From NCBI GenBank assembly GCA_963783965.1, contig CAWAPQ010000014.1, positions 1 to 64,000 on the forward strand: 64,000 bases of DNA. The letters run 5' to 3'. Position 1 is the first letter of the stretch; every line of letters starts with the position of its first letter. The notes under the pieces were generated by a model that worked only from the letters and a program-made list of their open reading frames with translations, had not been told where the DNA came from and ran no database searches. Made by a program: the position numbers and the translations under genes. Shown here in pieces: positions 43,522 to 52,421 of the stretch. The stretch is from Bog-473 sp963783965 (lineage in GTDB: Bacteria; Actinomycetota; Acidimicrobiia; Acidimicrobiales; RAAP-2).

Positions 43522-43562
43522 GTCTGCCTTCACATGTGGCACTCGTGAGAGGCTGTCGGCCT

Positions 43563-43578
43563 CTTCAGGCGACTGACA
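43563..43578. promoter_or_regulatory. TGTCAG-N4-CTGACA-like palindrome (site B)
   Basis: CTTCAG-GCGA-CTGACA has one perfect half and one half with two changes. It is 42 bp upstream of the enoyl-CoA hydratase start, so it would govern the hydratase-dehydrogenase unit. The sequence after the conserved half (CTGACAC) is shared with sites A and D. Confidence 0.5.
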
Positions 43579-43662
43579 CTACCTTCGACGCCACAATGAC
43601 GCCGTTGCCGTCGTCGGTTCCCCGTGACAGACAATCGCGAGTCGCACAGTCGTTGAGACGAC

Positions 43663-44616
43663 CTACTTTCGCTTGCTCCAGCGGACGTCCAAGCATTTTG
43701 CGAACTGCGTCCAGACTTCGGACCGACGGCGCGCTTCGTCTGCGATCTCGTAAATGCGACTCAGCGGAACCGAATCGATGAAGCGCCAGCACTCCTCGTC
43801 GGTCAGCGTCGTCCGGTCGAACCAGGCGACGAAGTCATCTCCGTCGTCGCTCGAGACGAGGGCCAGATCCTGGTCCCACGACACCGCTTTCTCGGGTGGG
43901 CGGGAGACCGTGGGCATCGGCCGTGGTACGACGGCCTGGTCGGTGACCCGGGTCGCGTCCATGTTCATCCGCACGATCCGCACGGTCTCGGGCGAAACAC
44001 CGACTGACCTGGCGACCGACCGGAGCGAGGCTCCTGGCTGCTCCCGCAGGGCCTCCGCGACCCGCGTGCGAACCGAGGCGCTGTGCACGGGTCGCCACTT
44101 GTTGTCGCGACCGATCCGAGTTCGCGCGTCCAGTTGAAGAATTCCTTCAGTTGGACGCTCGCTCCTGCTTCCCCTCAGCCGACCCACCGTCTTGGGCGAG
44201 ATGGCGCACAACTCGGCAATGCGACGGTCTGACCATTCGGGATGCGCCACCAACACGTGTTCGGCTGCCCGCTTGCGCTCGCGCAGCGTCAGGGGAAGGC
44301 CCTGGTGCACGTTCCGGCGGACGAACTCAATCAGCGCGTCGTCAGGCTCGCCGTCGAAGTACCACGCCTCCACCCGGTCCAAGCCGAGGATTCGGGCAGC
44401 CTCAACCCGGTGCGCGCCGTCGATGACCAGGCCGTCGGCGCGATTGACGAGCACCGGTGGCCAGTGCCCGGACAGAGCGACCAGCCGTTGGACATGCTCG
44501 TCGTTGAGGCCACCCTCGCGGAAGGAGGCTGTGACCGTGAGCTCACTCAGGGTCACCGAGACCACCTCTGTGCTGGGTGGCAGCAGTTCGACTGTTTGCA
44601 CCATCGGCTGGACCAA
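43663..44616 (-). CDS. ParB-N-domain (StrR-like) DNA-binding regulator
   Basis: A 317-aa protein. Residues about 20-105 are a ParB/sulfiredoxin-type domain (HWPPVLVNRADGLVIDGAHR, then ILGLDRVEAWYFDGEPDD, then VRRNVHQGLPLTLRERKRAA). A helix-turn-helix follows (HPEWSDRRIAELCAISPKTV), then a second HTH (ASLRSVARSVGVSPETVRIV) and an acidic C-terminus. This matches StrR/NovG-type pathway regulators rather than a chromosomal ParB, since no partner parA or parS is seen. It is encoded divergently from the TetR gene across a region holding site C, so it is probably part of the control of the island. Confidence 0.78.
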   Translation of the reverse strand: MVQPMVQTVELLPPSTEVVSVTLSELTVTASFREGGLNDEHVQRLVALSGHWPPVLVNRADGLVIDGAHRVEAARILGLDRVEAWYFDGEPDDALIEFVRRNVHQGLPLTLRERKRAAEHVLVAHPEWSDRRIAELCAISPKTVGRLRGSRSERPTEGILQLDARTRIGRDNKWRPVHSASVRTRVAEALREQPGASLRSVARSVGVSPETVRIVRMNMDATRVTDQAVVPRPMPTVSRPPEKAVSWDQDLALVSSDDGDDFVAWFDRTTLTDEECWRFIDSVPLSRIYEIADEARRRSEVWTQFAKCLDVRWSKRK

Positions 44617-44718
44617 TGATCCCCCTGCATCCCTGTGCGGAAGCCGTCTCCGACCACCGCTCCCTATGGCCGGAACACCTGGTGGGTCCGCCCTTTACGT
44701 GACAGCCTGCTGCACAAG

Positions 44719-44734
44719 TGTCACTTCACTGACA
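44719..44734. promoter_or_regulatory. TGTCAG-N4-CTGACA-like palindrome (site C)
   Basis: TGTCAC-TTCA-CTGACA has one arm base different from the consensus. It lies in the 242-bp region between the ParB-like and TetR genes, 103 bp from the former and 125 bp from the latter. A further inverted repeat, GTGACA (44699-44704) with TGTCAC (44719-44724), overlaps it. It is a likely autoregulatory site for one of the two regulators. Confidence 0.55.
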
Positions 44735-44858
44735 GCGTAGTCAACGGGGTCTGGCCCGTCAAGGCTCAGGTTGCCGTGCAGCAACTCTCCCCCGAGGGCA
44801 CGGTCGCTCGGGCGGGCGGAAGTAGGGTTGCGTCCATCCTGTCCACTCGGCCGCGGGG

Positions 44859-45488
44859 ATGTCCTTGGCGCAGAATGCCCTCAAACGAGCTCCCTCCTTG
44901 CGAGACGAGCACAAAGCGCACACCGAGCGCTCCCTGCGCGACGCCGCGCTCAAGCTCTTCGCTTCGCAGGGGTACGACACAACGACGATCGAGGAGATCG
45001 CGGAAAAGGCCGGCGTTTCCGCCCGGACATTCTTCCGCTATTTCCCGACCAAGGAATCGGTGCTCTATCTCCACGAGCGCCTCTGGTTCCAGTCGTTGAC
45101 CGAGACGTTCCTCGACCAACCGCACTCGCTGAGCGACGTCGAGGCCCTGAAGGCGACCTACGTCGAACTGGCGCCCGAATTCGCACCCAAGCGGCGCTCG
45201 TTACTTCTGTATACGAAGGCATTGGCTTCGTCGACCACGTTGCGCGGCCGACAACAGGACCGCTACGTGGAGGATGTTGAGGAGGTCGCGCGGGCGGTGG
45301 CGAGCCGACGAGGTATTGCCGCGCCCGATGAGGCATGTTTTCTGCTGGGGGCGGTCTCGCTCATGGTGCACAGGCGCGCGCTCGACGCCTGGATCGAGGA
45401 CGGCGACGTCGAGCTCGGCACCAGGGTGGCCAAGGAATTCGAGATCCTCGCGGCGGAGTTCGGTCAGCGCGCCGCGGCGGCTCCGTAA
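44859..45488 (+). CDS. TetR-family transcriptional regulator
   Basis: A 209-aa protein with a TetR DNA-binding domain: RSLRDAALKLFASQGYDTTT, IEEIAEKAGVSARTFFRYF, PTKESVLYLHERL (residues about 23-73). The all-helical ligand domain follows. The recognition-helix sequence VSARTFFRYFPTKE is of the commonest subgroup, which binds 15-20 bp palindromes, so it is the first candidate for the TGTCAG-N4-CTGACA sites around it. It begins a rightward unit with two SDR genes. The ligand is probably a CoA ester or acid of the pathway (inference). Confidence 0.88.
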   Translation: MSLAQNALKRAPSLRDEHKAHTERSLRDAALKLFASQGYDTTTIEEIAEKAGVSARTFFRYFPTKESVLYLHERLWFQSLTETFLDQPHSLSDVEALKATYVELAPEFAPKRRSLLLYTKALASSTTLRGRQQDRYVEDVEEVARAVASRRGIAAPDEACFLLGAVSLMVHRRALDAWIEDGDVELGTRVAKEFEILAAEFGQRAAAAP

Positions 45489-45589
45489 CGACCACAGGAT
45501 CCTCGTGTGTGGCGGCCCATGGGCGCCCCCGCAGAACCGGCAACTCGCGGCATTGGACAATCGACCCGCGCCGACGTGAACATCCCCCT

Positions 45590-46414
45590 ATGACCTCCGT
45601 CACCGACATCTTCAACCTCGAAGGGAAGACCGCCGTCGTCACCGGTACGAGCGCGGGAATCGGGACCCGGCTTGCCCGGACGCTGGTGATGGCAGGAGCA
45701 AGGGTCGTGGCCATCGCGCGCCGTCGCACCGAGCTCGACGACGAGGCGTCGGTGACAGGGCGTTTGACGGCGATCACGGCCGACCTCGCCGAGCGCGACC
45801 AGGTCGAAGAGGTGGCCCGCGCCAGCCTCGAGGCGCTCGGGGGCACCGTCGACATCCTGGTGAACAACGCGGCGTACATCGCCGCCGGGGTCAAGGCCCA
45901 GGACGAGTCCTACGAGGACATCCGGCGCACCCTTGCGGTGAACGTGGAGGCGCCGATCCTGCTGGCGCAGGCGTTCTTCCCCGGCATGAAAGCGGCGGGG
46001 AGCGGGTCGATCGTGAACATCACCTCCATGTCCGCCTTGGTGGGAAACGGGCGCTTCCCCCAGGCGGTCTACGCAGCCACCAAGGGCGGTCTCGAAGCGA
46101 TCACCCGTGAGTGGGCCACACAATGGAGCCGCTACGGCATCCGGGTCAACAGTCTCGCGCCGGGTTTCATCGAGTCCGAGCTGACCTCGACGGTGATCCA
46201 CAACCCGAAGGTGCAGGACTGGATCTTGCGGAACACGCTTCTCCCGCGGCACGGGCAGCCGGAGGATTTCGACGGCGCACTCCTGCTCTTGGTCAGCGAT
46301 GCCGGGCGTTACATCACCGGACAGCGCATCGTCGTGGACGGGGGCTGGACGGCGCGCTCGACGCACCCGCCAGCCCGCCACCGCGCGGCGGGAGCGACGG
46401 TCTGCATCCGTTGA
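45590..46414 (+). CDS. SDR-family NAD(P)-dependent oxidoreductase
   Basis: A 274-aa classical SDR: VVTGTSAGIGTRLART (cofactor), NNAAYIAAG, NITSMSALVG with the serine and YAATKGG with the tyrosine-lysine pair; end GQRIVVDGGW. It would oxidise a 3-hydroxyacyl-CoA or reduce a ketone. The ATG at 45590 was chosen from the alignment-like start TDIFNLEGKTAVVTG; the frame is open further upstream. It lies 101 bp after the tetR gene. Confidence 0.87.
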   Translation: MTSVTDIFNLEGKTAVVTGTSAGIGTRLARTLVMAGARVVAIARRRTELDDEASVTGRLTAITADLAERDQVEEVARASLEALGGTVDILVNNAAYIAAGVKAQDESYEDIRRTLAVNVEAPILLAQAFFPGMKAAGSGSIVNITSMSALVGNGRFPQAVYAATKGGLEAITREWATQWSRYGIRVNSLAPGFIESELTSTVIHNPKVQDWILRNTLLPRHGQPEDFDGALLLLVSDAGRYITGQRIVVDGGWTARSTHPPARHRAAGATVCIR

Positions 46415-46520
46415 CACCTTCGGAGGTCAGGCCTAACTTCTCAAACACCGGACAGGCGGGCGGGTGCGCTCGAGCGAGCGCGACCACTCCCCAGGTAGCC
46501 GGGACACGAAGGAGACCCAC

Positions 46521-47339
46521 ATGACCAATGTCGTGATCGGCGCAGGCTCGGGCATGGGGACGGCCGTGGCCCACGCGCTCGCTTCGCGAGGGCACCTGCT
46601 CATCGCAGATCTCGACCTCGAGAGCGTGGAAGCCGTCGCCAAGGACATCGGCGGAGACGTCGAAGCAATGACCTGTGACATCACGAACGAGAAGGAGATC
46701 GAAGGGTTGATGGCCCGAGTCGCCGAGCTCGGTGATCTGGACGCATTTGTGATCTCGGCGGGCCTCTCCGGTTCGATGGCTCCCGGTCGTCGCATTCTGG
46801 AGGTCAACCTCGTCGGCACAGCCAGGACTCTCGCGGCCGTCGAGCCCCACCTCCGTCCCGGTTCGGTCGGAGTCTGCTTCGCGTCCATGTCCGGATACCG
46901 GGTGCCGCCGAATCGGGAGCTCGATGCAGTGCTGGACGACCCGTTGTCCGAACAGTTCTTCGACAAACTCCAGGAGCTGGGCTTCGATCTCGAAGTCCGC
47001 GGCGCCTACCCCGTGTCGAAGCACGCGGTGCATCGGATGGTGCGGCGTCTGGCGCCGGCCTGGGGCGCACGCGGAGCCCGCATCATGTCGGTATCTCCCG
47101 GCATCAACGACACACCCATGAACCGGCTCGACGAGCAGAACCACCCGATCATGGGGGAGTTCATCAAAGCAGGCCCCCTCGGCCGCCGCGGCCGCCCGGA
47201 GGAAGTGGCGAGCGTCGTCGCCTTCCTGACCTCTGACGGTGCCTCGTTCATGACCGGGAGCGACGTGCTTGTCGACGGCGGCATGGTCGCCGTGATCCCC
47301 GAAGACTCGACCGGAGGGAACGTCGAGGCATCGTCCTAA
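46521..47339 (+). CDS. SDR-family oxidoreductase (3-alpha-hydroxysteroid dehydrogenase/carbonyl reductase-like)
   Basis: A 272-aa SDR starting directly in the first strand (MTNVVIGAGSGMGTAVAHAL), with SASM-like serine in FASMSGYRV, the catalytic YPVSKHAV and the end GSDVLVDGGM. An insert of about 30 residues lies between the serine and tyrosine segments (LDAVLDDPLSEQFFDKLQEL), as in the 3-alpha-hydroxysteroid/carbonyl reductase subgroup. AAGGAG precedes the ATG at 46521. Substrate unknown; a cyclic alcohol is plausible. Confidence 0.85.
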   Translation: MTNVVIGAGSGMGTAVAHALASRGHLLIADLDLESVEAVAKDIGGDVEAMTCDITNEKEIEGLMARVAELGDLDAFVISAGLSGSMAPGRRILEVNLVGTARTLAAVEPHLRPGSVGVCFASMSGYRVPPNRELDAVLDDPLSEQFFDKLQELGFDLEVRGAYPVSKHAVHRMVRRLAPAWGARGARIMSVSPGINDTPMNRLDEQNHPIMGEFIKAGPLGRRGRPEEVASVVAFLTSDGASFMTGSDVLVDGGMVAVIPEDSTGGNVEASS

Positions 47340-47454
47340 CAGTGGCGGCACGGGCGCGCGCCCGTGGTCACGAGTCGCCCCGGCTGAGCGCCCTTCCTCA
47401 GTTGGGCGAGGCGACCCCGCCGTGTCGGGTCCGCACGGATCGGCGGGGTGAGCG

Positions 47455-48309
47455 TCAGCCGACCTTGGAGAACTTCGGAGTCTCCGCGATGCCCGCCAAC
47501 GTGGGGATCGGGCTGACCACCTTGCGCAGGGTCCGCACCGGCCCTTCGATCTGCACGGTCTTCCGTGCGTGCTGCACGGCCAGGTTGTCCCACGCGACCA
47601 GGTCGCCTTGCCTCCAGTCATGGTCGATGACGTGCTCGTTGTCGTACAGGTGTGCGAAGAGGGCCTCGATGAGCTCCTCACTCTCATCGTGCGAGAGTTC
47701 GACGATCTCGCGGGTGTTCATCTGGCTCACGTAGAGAAGTGTGCGTCCGGTGCGGGGGTGGGGATGCCCGACCGAGGTGGTGACCGACTGCTCGTGCTCC
47801 CGGACCGATTCGAGCAGGTCCTCGTCGTCGTCACCTCCCCGCCGCTGCTGACCGGTCACGTTGACTACGTGCAGCCCCTCCACCCGGGCGCGCAGATCGG
47901 CCGGGAGCGAGTCCCAGGCGGCGCTGGTGGACACGAATGCGGTGGGCACTGACGGCAGCTCGACCTCCAGCCCGTAGAGGGAGAGAACCTGGAACGGCTC
48001 GGGCGCCCACATCATGTCGGAGTGGAATTGCAGGCGCCCATAGGGGGCGTACCCACCCGGCTCCTTGTTCGAGACGACATAGTTGTCGTTCTCGTCCACC
48101 TCACCCGGTCGGTCGTATGCGATCAAGCCGTCGACGAGGGAGGTCTGGTAGGCGCGATCGATGTCGAGGCCGCGGAAGACCAAGAGTCCCCGTTCGTCGA
48201 AGGCCTGGCGCAACTCGGCGCGGGCCACAGCGTCGAGCTCGTTGGGCTCGAACCCGACCACATCCGACCCGAACGTCGGTGAGAGGTCCCGGAGTTCAAA
48301 ATGCGCCAT
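47455..48309 (-). CDS. TauD/TfdA-family Fe(II)/2-oxoglutarate dioxygenase
   Basis: A 284-aa dioxygenase with the complete facial triad: H96 and D98 (FHSDMMW) and the distal H247 (AVQHARKTV), with the 2-oxoglutarate arginine near residue 259 (GPVRTLRKV). The family hydroxylates or cleaves sulfonates, aryloxy-acids, carnitine precursors and similar substrates while turning 2-oxoglutarate into succinate. The ATG at 48309 is set by GGAGCCAGGA upstream. The exact palindrome site D lies 89 bp upstream, so the gene should belong to the same regulon as the dehydrogenase and hydrolase operons. Confidence 0.88.
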   Translation of the reverse strand: MAHFELRDLSPTFGSDVVGFEPNELDAVARAELRQAFDERGLLVFRGLDIDRAYQTSLVDGLIAYDRPGEVDENDNYVVSNKEPGGYAPYGRLQFHSDMMWAPEPFQVLSLYGLEVELPSVPTAFVSTSAAWDSLPADLRARVEGLHVVNVTGQQRRGGDDDEDLLESVREHEQSVTTSVGHPHPRTGRTLLYVSQMNTREIVELSHDESEELIEALFAHLYDNEHVIDHDWRQGDLVAWDNLAVQHARKTVQIEGPVRTLRKVVSPIPTLAGIAETPKFSKVG

Positions 48310-48397
48310 CGTCCTGGCTCCTGTCGCTCTGTGCACTGCACGCTTCGAGCGGGACCGCAGCGTGGTGTCCTGCCCCACCGCGCCCCGCTGCCTCTTC

Positions 48398-48413
48398 TGT
48401 CAGTCTACTGACA
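48398..48413. promoter_or_regulatory. TGTCAG-N4-CTGACA palindrome (site D)
   Basis: An exact inverted repeat with the spacer TCTA, 89 bp upstream of the dioxygenase start. Including one flanking base on each side, it shares CTGTCAGTC and CTGACAC with site A. The remainder of 48414-48676 has no gene and no other clear signal. Confidence 0.65.
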
Positions 48414-48676
48414 CCACGACGCTCCGTCTTCCCTTCGACATCCAGTCGGGAGATCTCGACTCGCCGGTCGTGTCGCGAGGGGTGGCCCCATACGCCATGA
48501 TTTGGCTTCCGCCGCGATCAGGTGTCGGCGGGAGTACCGGCCAGGCAGGTGAGGGCACTGACGACATCGGCACACGGCGGGGGCGAGCGGGGATCGGGTA
48601 CGGCGGGCGCGCTGTGGGCAGGACCGCGGGAACCCCTCCTCGACGGTGACGCCGCGGCCTGCCCATCGGGCGGCCC

Positions 48677-50308
48677 ATGGTTGTGATGTCACCTGCGGTG
48701 CCGTTCACCCCGACGATCGTGCATCTCCTCCGCACTGCGGACCGGCGGTTCGCGGAGCGCGACTACATCGTGACCAAGGACAGGCGGTTGAGCTTCCACG
48801 CCGCCGAGGAACAATCCCGCCGATTGGCGAAGCAGCTCCTGAAGGCCGGTGTCGGAAAGGGGACACGAGTCGGGGTGCTCTTCCCCCAGGGCCCCGACTT
48901 TGTGACTGCGCTGCTCGCCATCACCCGCGTCGGCGGCATCGCAGTGCTCCTGAGCACGTTCCTGCGTCCCCCGGAGCTGGCGCGGGCGGTCCGGCACGCG
49001 GACCTCGACACACTCATGGCGCCGCGGTCGCTACTCGGACAGGACGTCCAAGAGCAGCTGGAGATCGCGTGGCCCGAGCTGCGACGCTCCCCACGCCGCA
49101 GCCTGTACCTGGCCGAGGCCCCCTACCTCCGACGGATCTGGCTCGTCGGAGATTCGGAGCGCCCGTGGGCGACCCCTGTGCCGGAATTCGCCGACATCGC
49201 CGACGATGACGACGTCAGCGAGGAACTGTTCGAACAGATCGAAGCCGAAGTCAGGCCCTCGGATCACATGGTCATGATCTACACCTCCGGGGCGACGGCC
49301 GAACCCAAGGCCGTCGTGCACACGCACGGAGCACAGATCAGGCATGCGTGGTCACTGACCCAGCTCTACGAATTCACCGAGGACATTCGAACCTTTACGA
49401 CGATGCCCTTCTTCTGGGTCGGCGGCCTCACGGTCTGTTTGTTGACCCACCTCTACGTCGGCGCAGCCTTGATCACCACCGAAAGGATGGATCCACCCGC
49501 CATGCTCGAGGTGATCGAGCGCGAGCGGGCGACCCGCCTGGTGGGATGGACCCTGTTCGATCGCATCACCGCCGACCCCACACTGGCCGACCGCGACCTG
49601 TCCTGGCTCGCGGAGATCGATGCATCCGGCTCAACCTCGGACCCCGGTCTGCGCCACAACTCGCTCGGGATGTCGGAGACCGGCGGCCCCCACAGCGCCC
49701 CCACCGCGGCGGAGAAGGAGGTGGACCTGCCCGAACGGCTGCGCGGCTCATTCGGGCCGCCGGTGCCGGGGATGCAGCACAAGGTGGTCGATCCCGAGAA
49801 CCCTTCGACCGAGATGCCCGAGGGGGTCGAAGGTGAGCTCTTGGTCCGGGGCTACAGCCTTATGGACGGCCTGTACAAGAGGGAGCGGGCCGAGACGTTC
49901 GACGAGGACGGCTGGTACCGGACCGGCGACAAGGGCTATTTCCGTGATTCGTATCTGTTCTTCACCGGACGCTCGACGGAGATGATCAAGACGGGCGGTG
50001 CCAACGTGGCACCTCGGGAGGTGGAGCTCGCGCTCGAATCGCTCTCCGGTGTCCAAGCAGCATTCGTCGTCGGCCTGCCCGACGCACAACGCGATCAGTT
50101 GGTGGGCTGTCTCGTCTGTCCGGAGCCGGGAATGGAGATCGATCCAACTGAGCTCACGGAGCAGCTCCGGAACCTCCTCTCGACCTACAAGATCCCGCGT
50201 CTGGTGAAGGTTGCGCCGTACGAGGAGGCGCCGTGGCTTCCGTCGGGGAAGATCAGCAAGCCCCGCGTCGTCGACCTCCTTCTCTCGGAATCGGGGGACC
50301 CCGAATGA
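48677..50308 (+). CDS. Acyl-CoA synthetase (AMP-forming) with atypical P-loop
   Basis: A 543-aa ANL ligase. The phosphate loop is YTSGATAEPKAVVHTHG, where two of the usual glycines (TSGTTGxPKGV) are replaced by alanines and one residue is different in the turn. Other motifs are normal: NSLGMSETGG, GWYRTGDKGYF, GGANVAPREVEL and the lysine in LPSGKISKPRV. A shifted loop can mean different acyl-adenylate kinetics or an unusual acid. ATG at 48677 was taken; a second ATG lies 9 nt on. It converges with the DUF2889 gene (6-nt gap). Confidence 0.85.
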   Translation: MVVMSPAVPFTPTIVHLLRTADRRFAERDYIVTKDRRLSFHAAEEQSRRLAKQLLKAGVGKGTRVGVLFPQGPDFVTALLAITRVGGIAVLLSTFLRPPELARAVRHADLDTLMAPRSLLGQDVQEQLEIAWPELRRSPRRSLYLAEAPYLRRIWLVGDSERPWATPVPEFADIADDDDVSEELFEQIEAEVRPSDHMVMIYTSGATAEPKAVVHTHGAQIRHAWSLTQLYEFTEDIRTFTTMPFFWVGGLTVCLLTHLYVGAALITTERMDPPAMLEVIERERATRLVGWTLFDRITADPTLADRDLSWLAEIDASGSTSDPGLRHNSLGMSETGGPHSAPTAAEKEVDLPERLRGSFGPPVPGMQHKVVDPENPSTEMPEGVEGELLVRGYSLMDGLYKRERAETFDEDGWYRTGDKGYFRDSYLFFTGRSTEMIKTGGANVAPREVELALESLSGVQAAFVVGLPDAQRDQLVGCLVCPEPGMEIDPTELTEQLRNLLSTYKIPRLVKVAPYEEAPWLPSGKISKPRVVDLLLSESGDPE

Positions 50309-50314
50309 ACCCGC

Positions 50315-51340
50315 CTACGCCGACTTCCGCAGGAGCCCCACCAGGGCTCCGCAGTCCTCGAGGCACCGGAACGTGTCATTCAGATGCGTGCAGGTGCTCG
50401 TACCGAGGAACTCCTGACGAACCAACACGGTGAGGTCATCCGTGCGAACGCCGGCCAGTCGCTCCGCGCTGGGGGAGGCGCTCTGGCATTCCGGGTAGGG
50501 CAGTGCTCCGGGAACTGCGGTGCACCAAAGAAACCGTTCCCCGGTCGAGTCGAGGGCCCCACGAAGGCCGTACTCGTGCACCAGGGTCTCACGACCGTAC
50601 GCGTCGACGTGACTGTCGCGGAAGTACGCCTCGAGGTGGACGGAGCCGTCGTCCTCGAGCAGATCGAGCCGCCGTGCTCGACGCGTTCCGTGCGGGGGCA
50701 ACGGGGCTGTTTCGTGCCAGGCGAACGGGTCCCCGACGGGACTCAGTGGACCTGCGGCCGGGCCGAGGTGCAGCGGTGGGCCCTGGTCCGTGAGACCCTC
50801 GACCAGCGTCCCGCCCTCGGCCCAGCCGGCGCACACTCCGATTGGGTTGCGCGCCCTGCCCGACATCTCGATGGCAACGCCGGCGACGCGCAGCGCCCGT
50901 CCGCTGACCAGGAGTGCGGGCGGCAGGTCGTCGAGCAAGCGGAACCGGAGCGTGTGCGCGTCCCGCTCGTGCGGGATCAGCGCCGCGATGGAGGCACGGA
51001 ATCCCGAGAAGGGGCTCGAGCCGATCAACGACTCGAGCGCGGCGTCCGGCGGCTCGCTCGAGAGGCCGACGATGCGACCCTCGCGGAACTGAGCGTGCAT
51101 CTCGACCCGAGCCCGGTCGAGGACCGTCCACTGCTCCCCTGTTCCGGTGAAGAGGTCCCTCGCGGTCGCGACCAGGGTGACCGGTCCGCGCAGGCCATCG
51201 GGACGCAACGAGTCGTGCGTCGTCGTCCTCCGAATCGAATTGGGCTGCCTGGGTGCCGTTGCGAAGCCCTCTCCGCGCAGGCCGCCTGGCGGCTGCACGT
51301 CCGGCCCCGAAGAACCCGCGCACGGGACGGAGCGGGTCAC
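50315..51340 (-). CDS. DUF2889-domain protein
   Basis: A 341-aa protein whose C-terminal half carries the DUF2889 pattern: a pair of aspartate/histidine motifs (AYFRDSHVDAYGRETLVHEY), a cysteine in LPYPECQSA and the closing GTSTCTHLNDTFRCLEDC. The conserved H, D and C residues suggest a metal- or substrate-binding site, but I know of no established reaction for the domain. The first 50 residues are low-complexity and the true start may be later. Its GTG overlaps the stop of the quinone-reductase-like gene (GTGA), so the two are coupled. DUF2889 proteins are often found in fatty acid or sterol catabolic clusters. Confidence 0.75.
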   Translation of the reverse strand: MTRSVPCAGSSGPDVQPPGGLRGEGFATAPRQPNSIRRTTTHDSLRPDGLRGPVTLVATARDLFTGTGEQWTVLDRARVEMHAQFREGRIVGLSSEPPDAALESLIGSSPFSGFRASIAALIPHERDAHTLRFRLLDDLPPALLVSGRALRVAGVAIEMSGRARNPIGVCAGWAEGGTLVEGLTDQGPPLHLGPAAGPLSPVGDPFAWHETAPLPPHGTRRARRLDLLEDDGSVHLEAYFRDSHVDAYGRETLVHEYGLRGALDSTGERFLWCTAVPGALPYPECQSASPSAERLAGVRTDDLTVLVRQEFLGTSTCTHLNDTFRCLEDCGALVGLLRKSA

Positions 51341-52302
51341 CGAGTGAACACGATCTTCCCGGACGTCTCGCCGGAGAGCATCGACCGGAACCCGTCCGCC
51401 GCCCGGTCCAGCGGCAGCACCTCTCCCACCTGCGGTTCGATCCCGCTGGACTCGACGAACGCCAACAAGTCGGTCAGCTCACGCCTGGTGCCCATAGTGG
51501 AACCCTCCACGCGGAGCTGCAGGAAGAACAGTCGCTGCAGATCAGCATCTGCATGCGGACCCGTCGTGGCGCCGGAGCACACGATGACGCCCCCCGGGCT
51601 GACCGCTCGCATGGAGTGCGCCCAGGTCGCCTCGCCCACGGTCTCGAACACCCCGTCCACCCGGGCGGGAAGCCGGGCACCGGTCTCGAACACGTCATGC
51701 GCACCGAGGCGGGTCGCCAACGCACGCTTCTCCTCCGTCCTGCCGGCGACCCAGACGGTCATGCCGGCGGCCCGGCCCAGCTGGATGAGCGCGGTCGAGA
51801 CGCCACCCGAGGCGCCCTGGACGAGCATCCGTTGGCCGGGCCGCAGTCCAGACTTGACGAAGAGCATGCGGTAGGCCGTGAGCCATGCCGTGCCCATGAC
51901 TGCAGCGTTCACTGTCGAGAGGCGGGCCGGTTTGGCGACCGCGTTGCCCTCGGGCACCATGACCACGTCGGCAAAGGTCCCCTGGTACTTCTCCGTGAGG
52001 AGCGTGCGTTGCGGATCGAGGGTCTCGTCACCCCGCCAACCCGGCGCGTTGACGATGGAGTGGATGACGACTTCGGTGCCGTCCGCCAGGGTGCCAGCAC
52101 CGTCACAACCGAGGATCATCGGAAAGCGATCCTCCGCGATGCCGACGCCGCGCAGGGTCCAGACGTCGTGCATATTGAGGCTCGCCGCATCGACTGTGAC
52201 GGGGACCCATCCCGCTCGCGCAGTCGGGGCGGGACGCTCCCCGACGACCAGCGATGCCAGCGGGTCCTCCGGACTCGGCCCCGACGCGTAGACGGCGAAC
52301 AT
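51337..52302 (-). CDS. Zinc-type alcohol dehydrogenase/quinone reductase (MDR family)
   Basis: A 321-aa medium-chain reductase: GROES-like half with LNMHDVWTLRGVG and ILGCDGAGTLADGTEVV, Rossmann half with VQGASGGVSTALIQLGRAA and VAGRTEEKRALAT. It lacks the zinc-binding cysteines of true alcohol dehydrogenases, which points to an NADPH-dependent quinone or enoyl reductase. The ATG at 52302 replaces a longer upstream frame (52341). It is divergent from the metallo-hydrolase gene by 119 bp and coupled to DUF2889. Confidence 0.84.
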   Translation of the reverse strand: MFAVYASGPSPEDPLASLVVGERPAPTARAGWVPVTVDAASLNMHDVWTLRGVGIAEDRFPMILGCDGAGTLADGTEVVIHSIVNAPGWRGDETLDPQRTLLTEKYQGTFADVVMVPEGNAVAKPARLSTVNAAVMGTAWLTAYRMLFVKSGLRPGQRMLVQGASGGVSTALIQLGRAAGMTVWVAGRTEEKRALATRLGAHDVFETGARLPARVDGVFETVGEATWAHSMRAVSPGGVIVCSGATTGPHADADLQRLFFLQLRVEGSTMGTRRELTDLLAFVESSGIEPQVGEVLPLDRAADGFRSMLSGETSGKIVFTR

Positions 52303-52421
52303 ATCGTGCAGTCCCCACTTCCTCGACGACTCGTGGTGCACCGACGATAACCCGCCAGCTCAGAGGTGTGTCCAACGACCCTGCCTTATGGTGGGGCTTG
52401 AACGTCACGGACAGGAGGGCG

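Noticed and set aside
50384..51874. Open frame of 496 codons on the plus strand
   Set aside because: Antisense to the DUF2889 and quinone-reductase-like genes that are joined by a GTGA overlap.
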